This document shows, in pieces, positions 1-11,243 of a DNA stretch of 64,000 bases; the first letter of the stretch is position 1, and each line of letters begins with the position of its first letter. The stretch is taken from positions 5,332,001 through 5,396,000 of the forward strand of contig CAUJLY010000002.1 in the NCBI GenBank assembly GCA_963281155.1, in the 5' to 3' direction. The stretch comes from Rhabditophanes sp. KR3021. Lineage: Eukaryota; Nematoda; Chromadorea; Rhabditida; Alloionematidae. A model generated the notes under the pieces. That model was not told the DNA's origin, did no database searches, and worked only from the letters and a program-made list of their open reading frames with translations. Made by a program: the position numbers and the translations under genes.

Positions 1-832
1 GAAGGTCTGAAGCAGACAAACCATTACTAACACTTTGATCCATAGTACAACCAGAGACCGTGGAGATCGTTACGTCACTAATGCTCCGACGTAGAATAGA
101 GTGATTCTTGTACGACTTCGAGATGGCAGCAGATTTCGGCATAACGGCTCGTCTCTCACCGCCAGATGATTCATTAATGACAGCTAACCGACTATCCATA
201 GGCTCCAGAAGACTTCTTTTCCTGGCAGTATCATCCAACAGAACGGAACTAGAACGTTTTCTGCACCTACGACTACTTGTTCTGTCGTTAAAAGTTTCTT
301 CCACACTATCATCAGTTCTGTCAAACAAATCAGCGCTAATGTCGCACTCATTCCCCCTGCTTTCCCTCATTTCACTAGGCCTTTTCCTTTTTTGGAAATC
401 TGCGATTGGAAGATCATTAAGTATTTGACCTCTGCCCTCATCACTTGTGGTTTGCTTCAACAAGTTAACAGCGTACAAAAGTCTATCGTTAATTGACTGG
501 AGCCTTTGGTTTTCTCCATGCAGCTCAGCGATTTGGGTTCTTGATCCAAGTAGTAACGATTTGCTGTTTGCCAGCTCCTCACTTAAACATCTTTCCTTTT
601 TCTTCAGGACAGCTATATCTTGTTCTAGCAAATCGAGCTTACTCAAGCATTGGTTGTGTGAGTTCAAGCTTTGCCAAAGATCTTCAGACACTTTACAAGT
701 TTCTGAAAAATATTATTAATATGATATTACAACTATTCATTTCTTACCGCTACATGGGCCACTCAAATAATCTTCCGAAAATGCCAGATAAGCGTTCAGT
801 TTTCCCAGAACATTTTTAGAGTTCGAGTCCAT
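1..832 (-). CDS. N-terminal part of a CYK-4/RacGAP1-like protein (runs off the window)
   Basis: Two exons are visible, 748-832 starting at an ATG and 1-702 continuing off the window edge, joined by a 45-nt intron (phase 1). The protein starts MDSNSKNVLGKLNAYLAF, passes into a coiled-coil stretch (about residues 45-115: LDLLEQDIAVLKKKERC and onward), then a basic linker. In the linker, DISADLFDRTDDSVEE is followed by RKRSSS and ARKRS patches, which resembles the region of RACGAP1/MgcRacGAP after its coiled coil (DISFDKTDESLDWD plus basic patches). In that family the coiled coil binds the kinesin MKLP1/ZEN-4 to form centralspindlin for cytokinesis. The C1 and RhoGAP domains, which would prove the call, lie outside the window. 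The assignment is inference from the linker and domain order; any other coiled-coil protein with a similar linker is possible. Confidence 0.5.
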
Positions 833-1754
833 TTTTTGTTAACCTAAAACAATTCAATTTAATGGTCAAATAAATGCGAATAGTGGGGTATGCAACTGTA
901 ATACAACGAACTAAAAGCAATAATACCGAACGACATGTAATTGTTTAAAAAGGGTAATGCACAAATTGCATTTAAAATGTTCGTTTAAACATGCTGAAAT
1001 CAATGAAAAAGCCAAAAATAAGTAAATTAGGTGACTAGATCGTGTCACTAAATCCGTTTGATGACATACAGCTTGCCAGCCAACATGTCGCGCCAACTTA
1101 AATTAAGTCAACGATGTTCCAACCACTTACACCATTGTCAACCTTGTTATGCCTAGGTCAGCCCCGGCAAAAGAGTCCTTTTTGATCTTTAACCACAAAA
1201 TAAAGTCTCCTCTCACTAGTGAATTTTATTGAGTTAGTACATCTCCCAATCGACAGTAAATTATTGCACTTTAACAAAATCAGTATTTACTGGACATTTA
1301 TATTTGATCGTATAAGACAATTAGTGCATGTGTTTTAATAATATAAGAGGACTCTAATAAAATAATTAAATATGTAGTTAAAAAATAAGTTTGGCATCGT
1401 TTTTGAGAGCCAATAATAAGTCATGTGTAGTAATCAAAAAATAAATAAAAAAGCTAGTGTTGTTATTAACGGGGACATGAGTGTGGTGAAGGATTAGAAT
1501 CCTAAATATTTTTGTGTAAAGTGTGTCTGATATGTGGAGTAAACGTATGGTCTGAACAGGAGGAAAGTAATGAAATGATGATTTGTCAAAATACTCGAAC
1601 TTTTCATCATTTATTAGACATGCATACAATTATATGATCTCAGCTAATGAATTGTAACCATTTATCAGGCTTCTCTTAAAGTATTTATATGATGAGTTAA
1701 CTAGAATAAAGTTTTTATTAATAAATACAATTATTTTTCCACGTAGTGGGTAAT
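833..1754. other. Intergenic, no supported gene
   Basis: This 0.9-kb gap separates the head of the CYK-4-like gene from the 3' end of the TRPC gene. It contains an 83-codon open frame on the minus strand (1378-1629) with no start context, no splice partners and no recognisable motif, so I do not call it. The rest is AT-rich. Confidence 0.5.
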
Positions 1755-4236
1755 TTAAGCCGTACGATGTTTAAAAATACAATATCTTGGTTCCTTTTCC
1801 AAACCTAAAGGAGATGATTTCATTTCTTCAGAAGTAAATAGAAATCTTTGGAAAATAGCGCGTAAAGTATGCTAAAAAGAATTATTAATAAAAACACACC
1901 ATTTATGTTACCTTATATTTAATAAACTGTGCCACAAAAGGATACATTTCATAATTGTTAGTATCTTCATCGGGAAAATCTTTTTCCAGTAAGGATGAAC
2001 TGATGTAGGGAAAGGCAGAATTATCCCTATCCATTGCTTTCATAAACTTGGCTTTCAAATATAGAATAATTTCTCTTGTTGAATCTTGGCATTCTTTTAC
2101 TGTTTTCTTTCTTACGATTTCATTCAAAACGTTGTCAGGAATATCTTTTGCCAGTTTGATATTCTTCGGTATCTCATGATCGTCAGCTTTTCTTCTGATT
2201 AATTGGTGTTTGTATTTGAGCAAAGATCTTTTAAAAAAGCCATTTTTAAATGATTCAAATTTATCATTAGCAATACACGCATGAACAAGCCAGTGAATGC
2301 CAAACACAGCTTGACTCAATGCATTAAAAGGCGTAGGGACCATATACATTTTGCTGAATGAGTCAAATTTTATCCTTACCTCGTCATAATTATATTCAAT
2401 ATCTGCTTCGTTGATGGCTGTTTCAGCTGTCTTGACTAACATTGAAATAATAAGATTGAGTAAGGCTAAAATAAGGACTCCATAATACAAGGCAAACGTC
2501 ATTTCTCCTACATTTTGAGTGAGCCAATGTGTAACTGTTGGCGGTTCTGAATTGGAGTATCCTGCCTCTCCAACAACAATACTCATCTCCCAGGGGGCTA
2601 AATATCCATAGAAAGCCCAGTACATCATTTTCTGAGAATTCCACATGTTGTCATAATGCGGAAATTGGATAATATCACCATCTGCCGAGTCGCCATTTTT
2701 GTAGCTCCTGTTGTTGACGTATGGATGAAAGATAAGCGTAATTCCGGCATTAAAGGAAATGATAATAATGGCAGCGATAATTCCGTACTGAACGATAACC
2801 TTAGAACATTTAGCCAGAACTACAACCATAATTCCGATGAATTTGAATCGGGTCAACAAATAAAAAAGCCTCCAAGACAGGATGATGGATCCAACAGCAA
2901 AATAAAGTTCAAATAATATCTTAGCTCCAATAGGATCCCAATGTCGTCGATTTAATTGTGTAATCGAGTCATATTTAATCTCAAAAAAATTGGCAACGTA
3001 GTGATATGCAGCTAATATGTAACACAACGCAATAATTGCATCAAACCAAACCCACCATCGAGATAAAGCAATTTTAACTCCCGTTCTCCAACACTTCTGC
3101 CAAATTCTCAAAGATTTAGCATATCCATACATAAACATGATTGCTAAAGTAGAGTTTACCAGTGTTGAGTTAGTTCCACGCATGAATTTGTCCTCATTGT
3201 AGGTAGCAAAGCGATAGGCATAAAACAAACAAATCATTAAAAAGTAAAAGATGTTGTTAACAATCATAATTGTTTTTGGAGCAATCGTGAACAGCTTGTA
3301 GTCTACAGTTGTTGTGATAAAAGTTGTTTCAAGGACATTGATGATATTCGGATCCATCAACACTTCCTTTGCATTGGCTTTGAAATAGGTAGATAGTATT
3401 GGGAATGTAGTTTCGTCAAATTCAGAGATTGTTGCTCCATTCACAGTTTCAAGTAATGTTGAGGCTTCGAAGGTACTCTTCGTGCTTGAATAAATCTTCT
3501 TCGCGAACTTCTTAACACTTATACTCAAGACTTTGTAGGTTTCACTATTGTTAGAATCAAGAGTCACTGCTTCTTCCAGTTCTTTAGATACTTTCAAAGC
3601 AGCTAATAGAGGATCATTTGTAGCGTACCAAAGAAAAGCTTCGGAAGCATAAGCTTTATAATAGTCCAGTTTTCTTTGTCTTAAATCCAGATCCACGATA
3701 TGCCCATGGCAATCTCCACACTGGCAATCTAGCCTGTGACACAGAGCTAAAGAATGACCAATCTTTAAGAAGAATTCCACCAAGTGATAATTATTAACTA
3801 AACACGCTTGATGAATAGGCGTTATATAACCAGGAAACAGTTGTGAGTCAAAACATGTAAAATTCAAATTTTCATTAGGATAGCGCATTCCCAAGATTGA
3901 CAACAAAGCCTTGGTCAGTTGAAGATTGTTGTGCTGAATTGTGATTAAAATAGCTTCCTTCAAGCATTCAACCATAGACTTTTGATTATTTGATTTGTGA
4001 TAGAAGACAGTTAACAACTTTTCCAGCAGAAGGTCCTTTTCATTGAGATACATCTTAATTATTTCAGTAAACTGAGAAATAGTTTGTGAATTGTGTTCGA
4101 AATCCGCAGCCAAAATACCTCTTCTTCTTTTGATTCGAGCCTGAGACACTTCTTTGTCCACTTGAATTTCTACATTTTTGTTGGTGTCGGCATTTGATCG
4201 GACAATTCTCGAGACTCTTGAACCAGCGTAAATCAT
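1755..4236 (-). CDS. TRPC-type transient receptor potential cation channel
   Basis: The first exon runs from the ATG at 4236 to 1912 (775 codons). A GT donor at 1910-1911, a 40-nt intron and a second exon 1755-1871 (38 codons plus stop) replace an early stop just after the donor, giving about 813 aa. TRPC hallmarks: an N-terminal region with LDCQCGDC near residue 170, followed by a KLDYYKAYASEAFL...DPLLAALKVSKELE block typical of TRPC proteins. Six hydrophobic segments follow between about residues 325 and 600, then a pore-loop segment (KMMYWAFYGYLAPWE) and S6 ending in LLNLIISML. Family members are Ca2+-permeable plasma-membrane channels activated through phospholipase C signalling. The TRP box after S6, normally EWKFAR, here reads EYNYDE, so gating coupling may differ. 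It lies head to head with rpn-3, 207 bp apart. Subfamily call firm; paralogue uncertain. Confidence 0.85.
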
Positions 4237-4443
4237 TTGAAACTGATCTTGTCAACTACCTTCCTTTATTTATAATTGTCATTTGTCGTTAAACCTGAGT
4301 ATTATTAAATTTAAATTTCGAATGGTCCTGTCACGATTTTGGCAGTTGCAAGAAACAGTGGAGCAAACTATCTTCGCATTTAATATCATCATTTTAAACT
4401 ACACTTACTAAATTGGGTAATTCGTTTGATTATTAACAATAAG
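4237..4443. promoter_or_regulatory. Short divergent promoter region between TRPC and rpn-3
   Basis: Only 207 bp separate the two divergent start codons, so the promoters of both genes must lie here or overlap the genes, unless the transcripts are trans-spliced. I see no clear TATA box. This is inferred from spacing alone. Confidence 0.35.
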
Positions 4444-6094
4444 ATGGTCGAAAAAATGGAGATTGATGAAGCTGCTGCAGCACCTGTCGTCGTAGAACAA
4501 GATTCTGCTCAAAAGAAACAAGAAAAGTTGTTTAACAGTAAGTTTAGTTGGCAATAATGTGTAAAATTAACCAAATTGTTCTTGTCATCTCTTAATTGCT
4601 TTATTTTAGATCTTCACGATTGCTGCGGGCTCCTAGAAAAGGGTGAGACATTTATTCTTGGGCGCCTTCTCCAATCATTAACTAGAACTCGCAAGGAAAT
4701 TAATGGAGAACTTTTGGGACGTTTAATTGAAAGTTGCTTCAATGGAATTGATGAGCAAAAGGGAACTTTATTTTCTCTACTACCAGCTCAGTGTCGCCCT
4801 GTCAAGACTGGTGAAGCTATGGACGTTGATTGTACTGTTGTTACATCAAAGAAAGTGGCTGCTGGAAAAATGTTACCTACAACTGTGATCGAGGTTGAGC
4901 TTTACATCCACATTCTTGCCCTTTTATTCCTCGTAGATAGTCACAAATACGAAGAAGCTTTGAAAATTTGCAAGATCGTTATTGCTAGAGTTGACAGCCT
5001 TGAAACAAGAACATTGGATCCACTTTTAGCCAAAGGATTCTATTACTATGCTTTGATGCACGAGAAAGCTGGAACATTAGGGGAAATTATTAGCTATTTC
5101 AATGCTCGCCTCCGTACCGCTACCCTTCACCGTCAAAAGGAAAGTCAAGCTATCTTGATTGTTTCATTGTTAAGAGCTTACATCACCGGCAAACAACATC
5201 AATCTGCTGCTCAACTTTTGTCCAAAGTTACCTTCCCTGACCACGTTAACAACAGCGAATTAGCTAGATTCTTGTATTATCAAGGACGTGTTAAGGCCCT
5301 TGAATTGAAATACAGAGAAGCTTTCGAACTGTTTGAAAATGCCATGAGAAAGGCTCCTCAAAATTCTGCTATTGGATTCAAGCAAAACGTCCAAAAGTGG
5401 ATGGTTGTCTTGTGCCTACTTCAGGGAGAAGTTCCCGACAAGGCTGTATTCCGCCAAGAAATTTACAGAAACTCATTGGGTCCTTACTTCAGACTAGCTA
5501 ATGCCTGTAGAAAGGGAGATGTTGAAAATTTCAATGAAGTTGTAGGACTTTGCAAACAAAGTTTTGACAAGGACGAAACCTACTCTCTAGTCGTTAGACT
5601 CCGCCAAAATGTCATCAGAACAGCTGTTCGTAACATTTCCTTGGCTTATTCCAAAATTTCAATCAAGTCCATTTGCCAAAAGTTGCATATTCAATCTGAA
5701 ACTGAGGTCGAATACTTGGTTGCTAAAGCTATTAAGGATGGTAACATCAATGCTTACATTACCTTCGACAAAGGACCCGGAGAAAGATTCATGCAATCAA
5801 AGGATATTGAAGATCTTTACAAAGGTGAACAGCCACAAATGGTTTTTGATGTCAGAATCAAAACTTGCCTCGAACTTCACAATTTGTCTGTTAAGTCTCT
5901 TAGATTTCCCCCAAATAATAAGGGCTTGTCCGTTGAAACAATCGAAGAGCAAAGAAAAAGAGAACAAGCTGTAAGTTGTTTACTCCAAATATTTGCATTT
6001 ATTTGCTTTATCCTTCGTAAACGGTCATAATAATAATTGGTTTTAGGAACTTGATTTCGCTAAGGAAATGGCCGAGGAAGAAGACGATATATGA
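4444..6094 (+). CDS. rpn-3: 26S proteasome non-ATPase regulatory subunit Rpn3 (PSMD3)
   Basis: Three exons (4444-4537, 4610-5970, 6047-6094) encode about 500 aa, the usual Rpn3 length. An acidic N-terminus leads into a helical TPR-like region (for example FYYYALMHEKAGTLGEI and FLYYQGRVKALELKYREAFE). A C-terminal PCI domain follows (about residues 290-430, with NISLAYSKISIKSICQKL and AKAIKDGNINAYI), and the protein ends in a conserved lysine/acidic tail. Rpn3 is a structural lid subunit of the 19S regulatory particle that helps position the deubiquitinase Rpn11. The start is the first ATG in frame and gives MVEKMEIDEAA. mRpL32 begins 187 bp after the stop on the same strand with a splice acceptor just before its ATG, the arrangement of a nematode operon. 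Confidence 0.96.
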
Positions 6095-6260
6095 TTAATT
6101 TATTTCAAATGTATTTTGGCAATATATAATATAATTTAGATTGCCGGTGATCTGTAAGACTATGTAACTTAATTTGATAAAGGAATTTATTTCATTTAAC
6201 TTTAATTAACAGTTCATTCTGCTTTCATTATCTTGTGTCTCTTTTGATTTCAATTAAAAT

Positions 6261-6273
6261 TATTATCCTTTAG
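6261..6273 (+). other. Probable trans-splice acceptor for mrpl-32
   Basis: A pyrimidine-rich acceptor, TTATCCTTTAG, ends at 6273, seven bases before the mrpl-32 ATG. No cis donor that would make sense lies between the rpn-3 stop (6094) and this point. In nematodes this is the usual picture for a downstream operon gene receiving a spliced leader. Seen: the acceptor and spacing. Inferred: trans-splicing. Confidence 0.5.
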
Positions 6274-6280
6274 AATTTAA

Positions 6281-6859
6281 ATGTTGCGTGAAATTAGTAA
6301 AATTTTTAATGAAGCCGTAGTTGTCGGGAGGAGTTTACTTCAAAATAACCAATTACCTCCATTATCACCAGCTTTTGCTCTTTCACCAGGTAGAGGCGTT
6401 GAATCTGGGGCTGGTTCATCATACGACATCCAGCAGATTGTCAATGACATGAGAATCCTTCTTGGCGTTCCCAAATACAGAACTTCAAAACGTACGTAAT
6501 ACCATAACTATGACTGTTTAACAATTCTTTTTATTTCAGCCAAAAAACAAACACGCAAATTTTCCTACACTCGTTTGTTAACACCGGCAAAAAATTTAGT
6601 GTCGTGTCAAAATTGTGGGAACTATCATACAGTCGAATCAATCTGCAACCAGTGCTATTCAAGAGTTCGTGAAGTTACAAATATGATCAAAACTAAAATG
6701 ATGGAATACAATCCTTATTTGAAGGAAAGTCAAGATAAACCTATTTCGGTAAAGTATTTAGATGATCCAGAAATTGTCAATGGTAAAAGAATAATTGAAA
6801 TTCCTAAGACTAGAAACTCATGGTTTGTACCAAAATTTGAACAAGAAGATAAGAAATAA
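6281..6859 (+). CDS. mrpl-32: Mitochondrial large-subunit ribosomal protein bL32m
   Basis: Two exons (6281-6491 and 6540-6859) give 176 aa. The bL32 signature sits at the exon junction: VPKYRTSK followed by PKKQTRKFSYTRL. Next comes the zinc-binding pair, CQNCGNYHTVESICNQC (CxxC...CxxC, about residues 92-108), which is retained in full. The N-terminal ~65 residues lack the L32 fold and are the expected mitochondrial presequence, which in other species is removed by the m-AAA protease as a checkpoint in mitoribosome assembly. The C-terminal extension past the zinc site is typical of animal mitochondrial L32. It is the second gene of a likely two-gene operon with rpn-3, linking proteasome and mitochondrial translation genes. 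Confidence 0.93.
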
Positions 6860-7203
6860 AAACATTCATTTTTAGTAGGAGTAGAAGACATTTTATTTGT
6901 AGTGGGCGTAGTTTGTTATTGTTTGATGCCTTTTCATAAATTTCTGAAAACAACCTTTTGTTCGTATTTTATTTAGACAATGTTTTTGTAATTTATTGTC
7001 TTTAATGTTTAGAATCTATTGAAATGTGTATATTATATTAAATTTCATGTCTCAATTGATAAACTACAAAAAATATTGCTCAGCTAGAACGATAATTAAA
7101 TGAATCACGTGGTTGTATTGAAAAGATTTTATTTGTGTCAAGAATGAAAATGGAAAATTAATTATGAAATCTTATTATGTACATAAATCCAGATTATCAA
7201 AGA

Positions 7204-7936
7204 TTATGCAGGAGCATTATTGAGAGTAGAGTATCCGCCTGTACAAGCAGATATACATGAAAACATAGTAAGTATGGATTGGCCAATGACTTGAATTCCT
7301 ATTACGATTAATCCGATAATGATGGTTATATTAAGACGTTCCCAAACTGCATCAGTGCAGGTTTTGATTCCTTGGTTGCATCCAACATAGGATTGGTCTG
7401 ATCCACAGCAATTGTACTAAACAAAGTAATTATGTATTTAAAAAATCGAATCTTACTCTTGTTCTTATGACATTGTAGTCATTACTGTTAGTTTGGACAC
7501 TTAATCTAGCGTATCTTTTGGAGACCTCTTCATAAGTATCTCTATTGACAACTACATAGACAATTACGGCAATTTCCAAAGCAATAAAAAGAAGAAGTAT
7601 AATGTTGTTAAACCACAAACAGCAACTATTCTTTGTTCCAGCACCAATAAATCCAATTAAAGCAAGCACGAAATCAACTACTCCATACCCAATAAGGACC
7701 CAGAAAACAATTGTAATTGCGTTTGTCATCTCCCTCTTGTTGTTAATCATCTCTTGAGTGTTTTGTGCACTTGAAATATTCAAAATATTTCCACGAATTC
7801 CATATTCGAAATTGTCATCTAATCTAACCCACAGAGTTAATCCAATAATTGCTAAGCCAACTAAGAGCATAAGAATATTCAAGATAATCATAAAGACTCT
7901 CGAACAGCAATTACAGCATGATGAATCAGAACCCAT
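7204..7936 (-). CDS. Tetraspanin with a short large extracellular loop
   Basis: Exon 1 is 7457-7936 and exon 2 is 7204-7416, giving 230 aa. A cytosolic cysteine-rich head (MGSDSSCCNCCSR, likely palmitoylated) precedes TM1 (about 14-35). A small loop, TM2 and TM3 follow (about 75-100 and 108-130). The large extracellular loop of about 60 residues holds the CCG motif (YNCCGSDQS) plus two further cysteines (VGCNQGIKTC), enough for two disulfides. TM4 and a short tail CISACTGGYSTLNNAPA end the protein. Tetraspanins organise membrane microdomains with integrins, proteases and receptors. The loop is short for the family, and the specific orthologue is not resolvable by eye. Confidence 0.9.
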
Positions 7937-8430
7937 TATAAATTCTGTAAAAAAGTTAGCAAATAAATATATTTTATATTACATCAAAGGAGTGTTAAAT
8001 AAAATGCGATTGCCTAAGTAAATATTACAAGGAAAGTTAATGTTACTTAAGCTAACTAAATACATACTTGACTAATATTCTGTCCATGGATATTTTAAAA
8101 TAACGACATCATGCGGTAAAAAGTGCGATATTAACGCTAATTCTAATGAATAAATGTATGGCCTGGATAGTTTAAACCTTGCTTATTACAAATTTTGAAA
8201 TGAAATACACCTCATAAGTAGTAGCTATTACACAGCATTTATTATTTCCGTAAAAATACATGCGTATGTATTCATTTTTAAATTTAGCGAAGGTGGATAA
8301 GTCCAGCCTTAATGTTCATAAAATTGAATTAAATAACTTGGCGCATGATATATGTATTTTTACTAGAGATGTAAGAAAATATGAAATTAAATTTGGCAAC
8401 GCCATGGCGCTCAGGTAAAAGCTTTGGTTG

Positions 8431-8511
8431 TATATATAAGTGAAAGCGCAATCTACAACCAGCCACAACGACTACGTATACCATTTGAATTGTTATTTTT
8501 ATTTTAAGAAG
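8431..8511 (+). promoter_or_regulatory. TATA box and non-coding first exon for the secreted-protein gene
   Basis: TATATATAAG lies at 8431-8440. About 30 bp downstream a GC-richer 5' leader ends in AAGAAG at 8511, followed by a GTAAATG donor. The matching acceptor, CTATTTTTTAG, ends at 9460, two bases before the ATG at 9463. This gives a conventional TATA promoter, an untranslated first exon of about 50 nt and a 949-nt intron. The elements are seen; that they form one transcript is inferred. Confidence 0.55.
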
Positions 8512-9462
8512 GTAAATGATATGTTTGAGTGTTGTTATAAACGCATCAAAAATAAGTTAATCATGTATGTAAATAGTAATTAAATAGTGAACATTTGTAA
8601 GGTTGTGGTTTATTTTGGTAATTTATAAATAGGTAGAACGCTTCGGATTAATGTTGTAATGAGACTTAAATGTAATATGGTGATAAATTATTATTTGTGA
8701 CATTAAAAATTGCGACTAATAAACAAATACCAAAACTAAAGCCACCTTGAAATGTTTGCAGCCAAAATTATGATTTAACATTATGAAGGTATGATTTTAA
8801 AAGTTCTTGGAAAGCCAGTTGTTTTGTGTGTGCTATCAATTAACTTGCCCCGTTCTTTTATTTATTTAATTTGTAGCATATTTTTTTATGAAAAGTGAAC
8901 TTAGAGCAAAGGGATTAAGTGGTTGAATAAATATTAATATAAAATTGAAATTATTTTACTGGTAAATGAAAAAGTGATAGTGATAGAGTTGTTGAGATAT
9001 ATTTATGTATTAGAAGGATGTGACTTGATAAGCTAGTTATTATGAAAAAAATGAAAATATAGGAAGCAGGTAATTATGACTTGAAATTAGATATAAAGTT
9101 AATTAACATTGAAAAAGATAAATAGAGCATGTGCTTTATATGCTCGAGTTTCTAATTATATGTTTAAAAATGAGAAAGCTTATGAGATATGAAAATGCGT
9201 ATTTAAATATTAAGCTTATTGTACATAAATTGTAAAATAAATAGTGCACGTGGCTTCAAATGTATGATAATTAAGAAAGAAAAATGATGTTCTTAAATTA
9301 GGTTTTCATTTTTAAAGTTTGAAATAAACACAAAATGGCGCAAACCGTAAAGTATTAATAAATCTTTTTAAATAAACAAAGGACAATAAATTACTTTCAT
9401 CTAGTTCAAAGGGATGTTAATTAAAAAATGATGTCAAAGAATTCATTTTCTATTTTTTAGAC

Positions 9463-9801
9463 ATGGCAAGACGTTTGTTTTTAAGTTTTTATCTCGTCAT
9501 CCTAATTTCGGTTTGTACGGCACAACAACAAGGCTTCTGGAATAATCCCTTCATTCTGACGTCACCTCCTACTCCACCAAATTATCCTTACCTTTATAAT
9601 TTGGCACCAAAGAGTTATGACTCAGTTAAGGATACTCCTCAATATTTTGCCCAAAGAGAAAATCCTTATGCTAAAAGAACGAATTTATTCCGAGTTGATG
9701 ATACTTACCATCATGTCGAAGTTGATAGAAACAACCAGATTATTGGAAGATACTACTTATTGTGTGGAAGCGGAACTAATTGCGGAAGAGGCAGAAAGTA
9801 A
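9463..9801 (+). CDS. Small secreted protein of unknown function
   Basis: A single coding exon of 112 aa starts at an ATG directly after a splice acceptor. The first ~20 residues are a clear signal peptide (RLFLSFYLVILISVCTA, with cleavage likely after CTA). The mature part is rich in Pro, Tyr and Asn (TSPPTPPNYPYLYNL), has a central charged segment with HHVEVDRNNQIIGRYYLL, and ends with two cysteines in CGSGTNCGRGRK. The cysteine pair could form one disulfide, and the final GRGRK resembles a processing or amidation-type end. No family recognised. Function may be extracellular, for example cuticle or a secreted peptide; this is a guess. Its 3' end converges on coq-7, with only 64 bp between stop codons. 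Confidence 0.7.
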   Translation: MARRLFLSFYLVILISVCTAQQQGFWNNPFILTSPPTPPNYPYLYNLAPKSYDSVKDTPQYFAQRENPYAKRTNLFRVDDTYHHVEVDRNNQIIGRYYLLCGSGTNCGRGRK

Positions 9802-9865
9802 AAATTAAATAATGCAAAAACTAAATGATACTATTATTTATTGTGATATACATATTATAAATAAA

Positions 9866-10609
9866 CTAAACTTTTTCAGTAAGCCATATGGCAGCTTTAC
9901 AACCTCCTTGAATCACATTCTTTAAAGCGTCATATCCAGGAGTTTTTAAGCCATCGTGTTCAATTCCTGTGTCATGGTGTTCTAGTTCTTCATCTCTAAA
10001 TTTAGAGATAGTTTTGAGTAAGTCGGCATGAATCGCCGGATCGTCTTCAACCAGTTCCATAATTTGAGCATTATAATGTTGAACAATTAACTCTTCGACA
10101 GCAATCGTACAAGCCATAGCAGCTTGTTTTGATATCAAAGCTGTCCCGGCGCCTAAAGCAAAGGCCATTCCATTTAATAAAGGTGTAAAAACAGTCGGCG
10201 AGAATCCCTTTTTAGTTAATTCACGTTCAAAGGTATCTAAATGATGTTTTTCATCTTTCCACATATGCTCAATAACATGAGCAATTGGTGTGCCTTAAAT
10301 AAACGTTTAATTATTTGTATGAAATGAAAAACCTTTTAAAACAGCTAATTGGCCTGCATAAATTCTATCTGCAGCTAATTCTCCCATGTGATCCACTCTT
10401 AAGATTTTTCTCAGCAATTGTTCTCTTTCAGAATCAGTTAATTTACTTTTTGGTGGTAGCTTTGGAATATCAGGCAATTTTTGGCTAGAAATAAACCTTC
10501 CACTATATAAGGTAGGTCTAATTACTTTTGTCAATAACATGTTGAATTTCAAAGTTCGCACGTTATCACAATATATTATTCGTGCGACAATAGAATTAGG
10601 AGGAAGCAT
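9866..10609 (-). CDS. coq-7: 5-demethoxyubiquinone hydroxylase COQ7/CLK-1
   Basis: Exon 1 is 10333-10609 and exon 2 is 9866-10293, giving 234 aa from the first ATG. A second in-frame Met at residue 24 (MLLTKVIRPTLYSGRFIS) starts a better mitochondrial presequence, so the true start may be there. The di-iron carboxylate ligands of the COQ7 fold are present in order: LRVDHMGELAADRIYAG, MWKDEKHHLDTF, VEELIVQHY and RDEELEHHDTG. The enzyme hydroxylates demethoxyubiquinone in the penultimate step of ubiquinone synthesis on the inner mitochondrial membrane. In C. elegans, clk-1 mutants are slow-living and long-lived. It lies downstream of and on the same strand as the coiled-coil gene, but 635 bp separate them, so an operon is uncertain. 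Confidence 0.95.
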
Positions 10610-10929
10610 CTTTTTACCATTAGTTTCTTGTCGAGATAGTTGTGAAAAAGCAACTCTAAAAGTTACAGCAAAAGCTTCATTGTCAATCTCTTACTGTCTT
10701 GATAAGACTTGAAAAAACTAAAATTATGGTAAAATTAGCAATCACACTCTTCCAATATTTGCATCTATTGTCGTTATTAGATTTCTTAATCTCCAAAAAT
10801 CGAGTTTCCAAACAGACAGTCATTCATTGTTTTAACACAATCGAGACAAATTTAAATAATAACTAATTAATATGAAATAGATTTTCTTTAAAAGGAGGTC
10901 GCTTTTGGACGTAATCATTTATTTGTTTT

Positions 10930-11140
10930 ATCATGGGCGCTCGTTCTCAAATGCTCAAGTTCTTGGAACCAACCGGAGTTTAAAAGGATCCTCGTGGGGA
11001 GAAAGCTGATTTCTCCTTCAATGGCTTAGTGGACGTCTATAATGTGCTGGACCATCCACGAAACATTAGGAGAAGGCAGTTTTAGCATGGTATACAAAGT
11101 CAGCAAAAGCGATGGGAACTCGAAGATGGCTAAACTATAG
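10930..11140 (+). pseudogene. Relic of a protein-kinase N-lobe
   Basis: Two short coding-like stretches lie in the gap between coq-7 and the coiled-coil gene. The first reads MGARSQMLKFLEPTGV then a stop, then DPRGEKADFSFNGLV. The second, in another frame from 11045, reads CWTIHETLGEGSFSMVYKV and ends at a stop. GEGSFSMVYKV is a kinase glycine-rich loop, and the preceding aromatic-Thr-Ile fits kinases of the CK1/TTBK kind that are numerous in nematodes. Stops and a frame change mean it cannot encode a kinase, and nothing after the glycine loop remains. Subfamily is a guess. Confidence 0.5.
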
Positions 11141-11243
11141 CTTTTAATGACATTTTTTAATTAATTTTTTATCAAACCAAGTGATTATTTAAGGAATACA
11201 AAATATGTGCGATAATTTTATTAAGGGAATATTATTTCCAAAA

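Noticed and set aside
1378..1629. An 83-codon minus-strand open frame between CYK-4-like and TRPC.
   Set aside because: No start context, splice partners, domain or biased composition; such frames arise by chance in AT-rich DNA.
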